From assembly GCA_964535405.1 (NCBI GenBank), contig CAZHUG010000001.1, positions 1 to 64,000 on the forward strand: DNA of 64,000 nucleotides, written 5' to 3'. Each line of letters starts with the position of its first letter. The first letter of the stretch is position 1. The translations under genes and the position numbers were made by a program. Origin of the DNA: Scatomorpha sp964535405 (GTDB lineage: Bacteria > Bacillota > Clostridia > Oscillospirales > Oscillospiraceae). A model generated the notes under the pieces. The model was not told the DNA's origin. It worked only from the letters and a program-made list of their open reading frames with translations, and did no database searches. Shown piece after piece: positions 60,773 through 64,000 of this stretch.

Positions 60773-61440
60773 ATATACCCCATGCCATAGGCTGTTTTAA
60801 TGTACTGTCGGCCATCTTTTTCCACCTTGCCACGTATACGGCTGATGGTGGTGGTCAGGGTATGTTCGTCCACAAAATTACCGTCTGCATCCCACAGCTT
60901 TTCAAGCAGCGTCTGGCGCGTGAGGATTGCCTCAGGGTTTGCCGTAAGGATACGAAGCATCTTGTATTCCAGCGGGCTAATCGCTAACGTTACGCCATCC
61001 AGCGTGGTGACAAGAGTTAAAAAGTCGATAACAAGGTAGCCGTCGTCATATTTGTCTGTCGGGATGTTCCTGTCCATCACCTTGAGCAGCGCGGCCACTT
61101 TTTTCAGAAATACGCTGATCGGAAAGGGCTTTGTGACATAATCGGCCGCGCCAAGCTCATACCCCCGAATCATATCGCTTTCCATATCATTGGCGGTGAG
61201 AAAGAGAACCTCAGCCCCTGGCTGCGCCTGCTTCAACTCGCGGCACAAATCAAAACCGTTGCCGTCCGGCAGGTTCACATCCATAATGGCAAGGTCGTAC
61301 TGCGCCGTGTGAATCAGCTTGCGGGCTTCACGGGCGCTTTGTGCGCAGTCCACATCACAGCCCTCCGCCTCTAAATTGAATGTCAGTGTTCCGGCCAGCA
61401 CAGGATCATCCTCAACAAGAAAAATTTTTGCCTTTGCCAC
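60748..61440 (-). CDS. OmpR-family response regulator
   Basis: A 230-residue regulator. The start is GTG at 61440 (MAKAKIFLVEDDPV), preceded by GGGAGG at eight bases; longer reading frames upstream are chance. The receiver domain has acidic residues 10-12, phospho-Asp54 (LAIMDVNLPDG), Thr82 and Lys104. The C-terminal winged helix (SPLEYKMLRIL, DEHTLTTTISRIRGKV, GMGYMW) is OmpR type. The gene heads the two-component and ABC set. Confidence 0.92.
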   Translation of the reverse strand: MAKAKIFLVEDDPVLAGTLTFNLEAEGCDVDCAQSAREARKLIHTAQYDLAIMDVNLPDGNGFDLCRELKQAQPGAEVLFLTANDMESDMIRGYELGAADYVTKPFPISVFLKKVAALLKVMDRNIPTDKYDDGYLVIDFLTLVTTLDGVTLAISPLEYKMLRILTANPEAILTRQTLLEKLWDADGNFVDEHTLTTTISRIRGKVEKDGRQYIKTAYGMGYMWIGGGKQ

Positions 61441-61559
61441 AGCACTCACCTCCCAAAAAAATATATGTTTTACTGGCGCGTTCATTCCACCGCTGTTCAT
61501 GTCATTGGAATCTATACCCATTCCCAAATATATAGAAGCATAACATGCAAATATCCGCA

Positions 61560-61570
61560 AAATGTTACAG
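61560..61570 (-). promoter_or_regulatory. CTGTAACATTT element before the response regulator
   Basis: Minus-strand CTGTAACATTT at 61570-61560, identical to the element at 59675-59665 in front of the ABC genes. The 300-bp stretch 61441-61741 holds nothing else I would call. Confidence 0.4.
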
Positions 61571-61741
61571 TGAGTTTGGGAATAATGTCTCATCAAACCT
61601 GGTTGCATAACTGTGCAAATGATTCACTTCCATTTGAATCATATCACAATCCACTTGAACATCAATTAGCAAATTGCTCCTCCTTTATAGCCAACCATCT
61701 AATAAAAGTATACATGATGCGCCCCTTTATTATCAAGGCTC

Positions 61742-62058
61742 ACGTTCTAAACTACGGTGTGGAAATACTATCTCGTGGGCCTGCTGGGGCGTCACCTCGC
61801 CCGCCTTGAAAGACTGGTAGCCGTGGTAGGCCAGCCGCCCGCCCGCCTCGTTCCATACCTGCTTTGTCAGCAGCATCTGCTCCCTGGCGTGCTCGGGCAG
61901 GCAGTTCACGCGTGACGTACTCGACCTTTTCCTCCCGCGTCACATAGGTGAGCACGTTGCCCATGTCATCATGGCAGGCGTGTTCACTGATTTTTTCCGG
62001 CATAGTCCAGCACATGGTCAAGGCGTTTCTTTATCGGCCAAACGGATGTAGTCGTCAT
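61742..62058 (-). pseudogene. Conjugative relaxase fragment (MobA/VirD2-like), frameshifted
   Basis: Starts at ATG 62058 as MTTTSVWPIKKRLDHVLDYA, the N-terminus of the relaxases of Tn1549-like elements. It then breaks, and pieces such as EKISEHACHDDMGNVLTYVT and, in another frame, NEAGGRLAYHGYQSFKAGEV follow with shifts. The 3' end is missing. It begins with a 3-bp overlap with the MobC stop (ATGA), as in intact elements. Thus a dead remnant of a conjugative or mobilisable element. Confidence 0.75.
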
Positions 62059-62290
62059 CAGCGGGCATCGGCCCGTTGGATACGCAAAATCGCCGTCCGC
62101 AATTCCGCGGCAATACGCCTGTATGCGGCCATGTCGATATTGCCGCTGGTGTTGGCAACCTTGGCGATTTTGTTGAGGTTCGTGCCGATTTTGTACAGCT
62201 CGGCGTTCATGGCGTGGTAGTCGGCGGGCGGCATTTCCCGCACCGCCGCCCCTTGGATGATCTGGCGGAAAACCGCCGATCTGGCGAAAA
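62058..62290 (-). pseudogene. MobC-like relaxosome protein fragment
   Basis: The minus-strand segment encodes VFRQIIQGAAVREMPPADYH and LYKIGTNLNKIAKVANTSGN, which resemble the C-terminal part of MobC mobilisation proteins. Its N-terminal part is replaced from about 62285 by the serine recombinase fragment on the other strand. The reading frame upstream of that point is an artefact. MobC normally precedes the relaxase gene, as here. Confidence 0.65.
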
Positions 62291-62604
62291 GCATTCTGGC
62301 CCTTACCGACGAAAGCACTATGGCGGGTGACTTTTTCGAGGGAAAGCTCACCGAGCTTTATGATGAGCACACCGCCCTCCTCAAGCAGATGAGTGAGGAT
62401 GATCAGCGCCGGGCCAACTCGGGCGCTCACTCGGCACGGCTCATGAGCCTCATGGCCTCCATCCGAAACGCCCCGGCACGCATCGACGACTACCATGATC
62501 CCTGCACCCAGGAAATGGTGGAGCAGGTCAGGGTTATGGATGCCCAAAGCCTCCTAGTGACATTCAAAGGCGGGGCTGAAATAGAGGTGGAGGTGATGGG
62601 GTAA
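62260..62604 (+). pseudogene. Serine recombinase C-terminal fragment
   Basis: A plus-strand fragment (DESTMAGDFFEGKLTELYDE, EMVEQVRVMDAQSLLVTFKG) that resembles the coiled-coil and C-terminal beta-strand of a large serine recombinase. The catalytic N-terminal domain is absent. It abuts the MobC fragment at about 62280, so the two were joined by a recombination or deletion. The 235 bases after it (62605-62839) hold nothing recognisable. Confidence 0.6.
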
Positions 62605-62839
62605 TTCAGGCAATATCAATTTTCAAGGCGCATATTGTCTCGGAGATTAATTAATATTTAATACCTTTCTAATTACTAATTGGAATTATCCATAGCAAAA
62701 GCCCCTTTCATTGAATAGGTAAAATGAAAATAGGCTTTAATCGGACGGCTATCAGCATAGCACCTGTGGGAGTTTCACCCCTGCTCATTTAAGGCAGCTT
62801 CACCCATTGCCTGCAACGCTTTTAACGCTCGGACTGTGG

Positions 62840-63001
62840 CTAAAAATATCGTTTTAGTAGCTCAAAAGAGCTTGTCCGCCAGTACTGCACTGTGCTGCGG
62901 GGAATATCGAGCAGTTCCCCGATTTCCACGTCGCTCATTTCCATGAAGTAGTACAGCAAAACGGCGGCTTTGATTTTTGATTTATCAAAACCGCCGTTAG
63001 G
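62840..63001 (-). pseudogene. Sigma-70-like region 4 fragment
   Basis: The minus-strand frame KAAVLLYYFMEMSDVEIGEL, then LDIPRSTVQYWRTSSFELLK and a TAG stop, resembles the C-terminal helix-turn-helix of small sigma factors encoded by Tn1549-like elements. The N-terminal part is absent. An inverted repeat (AACGGCGG and CCGCCGTT, about 62963-63001) overlaps its start. More debris of the conjugative element. Confidence 0.55.
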
Positions 63002-63101
63002 CTACTTTATATTGCTTCGGGCATGGCTATCCCGCCACCGCAACAACGGTTTTTTTATATGCCGTCGCGGGCGATTTTTAGCCTGCCGCTTGTTATTTTA
63101 C

Positions 63102-63839
63102 TTAAAGTTCCTGCCGCATAAACGAATGACACGCCATAAATAATCCGAGTGCGGCACATCCCCCGATTGATAAACAAACAGGCCATGAGATTGCTGTCAT
63201 ATAGGTAGCACTCATAAGGGTTACTGCTGTCCACGGAATGAAACGTACTACCTCTAATGGAAAATACATGGCAAATGCACCTATTACAGTGAATAGCAAA
63301 GTAAAAATCAAAGAAGTGTATGAATTTTCACGCTGTAATACCGCCATCCAGGCAATAGGAGTAAAAACAGCCCAACTCAGTAATCCATTTAATAAACCGG
63401 ACAGTATTACTTTTGGTAAGAACTCTAATAAGGTCTGTTGTCCATACAACAAATATGCACCACAGCAGGAAATCAAAGTGAAAATAACTGTCAATAGTAA
63501 CTGCCATATGAACCAAATGACTATTTTTCCGATTATGAACGTAACACGCTTCACCGGCGCGGTAAGAGTGTTTATTATGGTGTGGTCACCATATTCTTTT
63601 TGTATTAAAAAGGTAAGAATGAAACCACCTAAAACAGGGTATATAATCAGTTGGCAAACCTGTGACAAGCTTGGTAACCAAGTGAGAATATCTATGGGCG
63701 GTCGTCCTTTGAATTGCACAATATCTTTGCCAATCAGCACAATAGGTAATAGAACTGCGACAATGGATAATATAAGAACCAGCTTATTACGTCGTAGCTT
63801 CATACACTCTGTTGCAAGTACATTAAGCAATGCCGACAC
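63102..63839 (-). CDS. ABC-2 permease, bacteriocin-immunity type
   Basis: A 245-residue protein with about six transmembrane helices spread from 18 to 238, resembling permeases of lantibiotic-protection or BcrAB-like exporters. GTG at 63839 is used; its start overlaps the ATPase stop by about 15 bp. It is AT-rich, like the ATPase upstream, so the pair probably came in together. The substrate is unknown. Confidence 0.75.
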   Translation of the reverse strand: MSALLNVLATECMKLRRNKLVLILSIVAVLLPIVLIGKDIVQFKGRPPIDILTWLPSLSQVCQLIIYPVLGGFILTFLIQKEYGDHTIINTLTAPVKRVTFIIGKIVIWFIWQLLLTVIFTLISCCGAYLLYGQQTLLEFLPKVILSGLLNGLLSWAVFTPIAWMAVLQRENSYTSLIFTLLFTVIGAFAMYFPLEVVRFIPWTAVTLMSATYMTAISWPVCLSIGGCAALGLFMACHSFMRQEL

Positions 63840-64000
63840 CCCCCGTTATCTTCTTGAAATAATCTTCCAGATTATCATTGCACATCTGAACGGTGGACAG
63901 GCCCACATCAGCAGACACCATTGCCTTATTTAATTCTACTAAATCAATGCCTGTATCATATATCCGAATAGAATTATCCGCATCGATAACGTAATTCGTG
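63823..64000 (-). CDS. ABC transporter ATPase, C-terminal part
   Basis: The last 58 codons of a gene whose N-terminal part lies beyond the right edge. The visible end IRIYDTGIDLVELNKAMVSA with NDNLEDYFKKITGG resembles the C-terminus of lantibiotic-protection/BcrA-like ATPases. It is the partner of the permease that follows. Confidence 0.7.
   Translation of the reverse strand, partial: TNYVIDADNSIRIYDTGIDLVELNKAMVSADVGLSTVQMCNDNLEDYFKKITGGVGIA

Noticed and set aside
61984..62547. A 187-codon minus-strand frame over the mobilisation debris
   Set aside because: It reads across the MobC and recombinase fragments in the wrong frame and has no family features; only its last codons coincide with the relaxase start.
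49101..64000. A second copy of the tRNA-Leu 3' end as the far attachment site
   Set aside because: Scanning by eye for GGGTTCGAGTCCC and its neighbours gave no second copy in the window.
1..64000. CRISPR arrays or rRNA genes
   Set aside because: No regularly spaced repeats and no rRNA sequence were seen.

Overview
The window looks like a chromosomal segment of an anaerobic, moderately GC-rich member of the Clostridia, probably Oscillospirales/Oscillospiraceae. This is inferred from gene content: a Firmicutes T-box leader before cysE-cysS, ribonuclease Y, strong Shine-Dalgarno sequences, a pyrK/pyrD-type pyrimidine operon, a tungsten-enzyme locus, EtfAB with acyl-CoA dehydrogenase, and DUF4368-type serine recombinases. 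No 16S rRNA or other decisive taxonomic marker is present.

Positions 1-49,100 read as core chromosome. On the minus strand lie cysE-cysS behind a T-box, a pair of lipoprotein genes with duplicated promoters and leaders, an EF-G-like GTPase, a degenerate P-type-ATPase-like membrane protein and rlmB. A rhomboid-like membrane protein and a PQQ-type beta-propeller face the other way. Then come a DUF4015-like protein, rpiB, a PHP phosphatase, a GT39 glycosyltransferase and rny. From 17,617 to 28,716 runs one tightly packed plus-strand operon for a tungsten enzyme: polyferredoxin, aldehyde ferredoxin oxidoreductase (AOR), MoaD-like protein, tungstate importer TupABC, two MoeA proteins (one fused to a binding-protein domain), a ThiF/MoeB-like protein, MoaC, MoaA and a MOSC-MogA fusion. 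A broken AraC gene and a VOC gene, both AT-rich, sit between it and the minus-strand pyrimidine operon pyrC-carA-carB-pyrK-pyrD-pyrF-pyrE-pyrB-pyrI, which encodes every protein needed to make UMP. Next are a GntR-controlled ABC transporter, an acyl-CoA dehydrogenase/EtfBA/CoA-transferase operon with a divergent AraC-type regulator, a phosphofructokinase and tRNA-Leu(UAG).

From 49,100 to the end the DNA is a patchwork of acquired material: a large serine recombinase beside tRNA-Leu, IS256-family remnants, an AT-rich four-gene nucleotide-metabolism cluster, a two-component system with a MacB-like ABC transporter, debris of a conjugative element (relaxase, MobC, recombinase and sigma-factor fragments) and part of a bacteriocin-immunity-like ABC transporter.

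The most interesting element is the cluster at 51,785-55,043. It encodes a membrane-anchored protein with a dCTP-deaminase/dUTPase fold that seems to have lost its catalytic residues, a dUTPase with all five motifs, a large deaminase with a P-loop-like N-terminus resembling the antiphage dC-deaminase AvcD, and a 60-residue protein. IS256 remnants flank it on both sides and a site-specific recombinase lies upstream. I read it as a candidate variant of nucleotide-depletion phage defence with added components. All family assignments here are by eye, without database searches.
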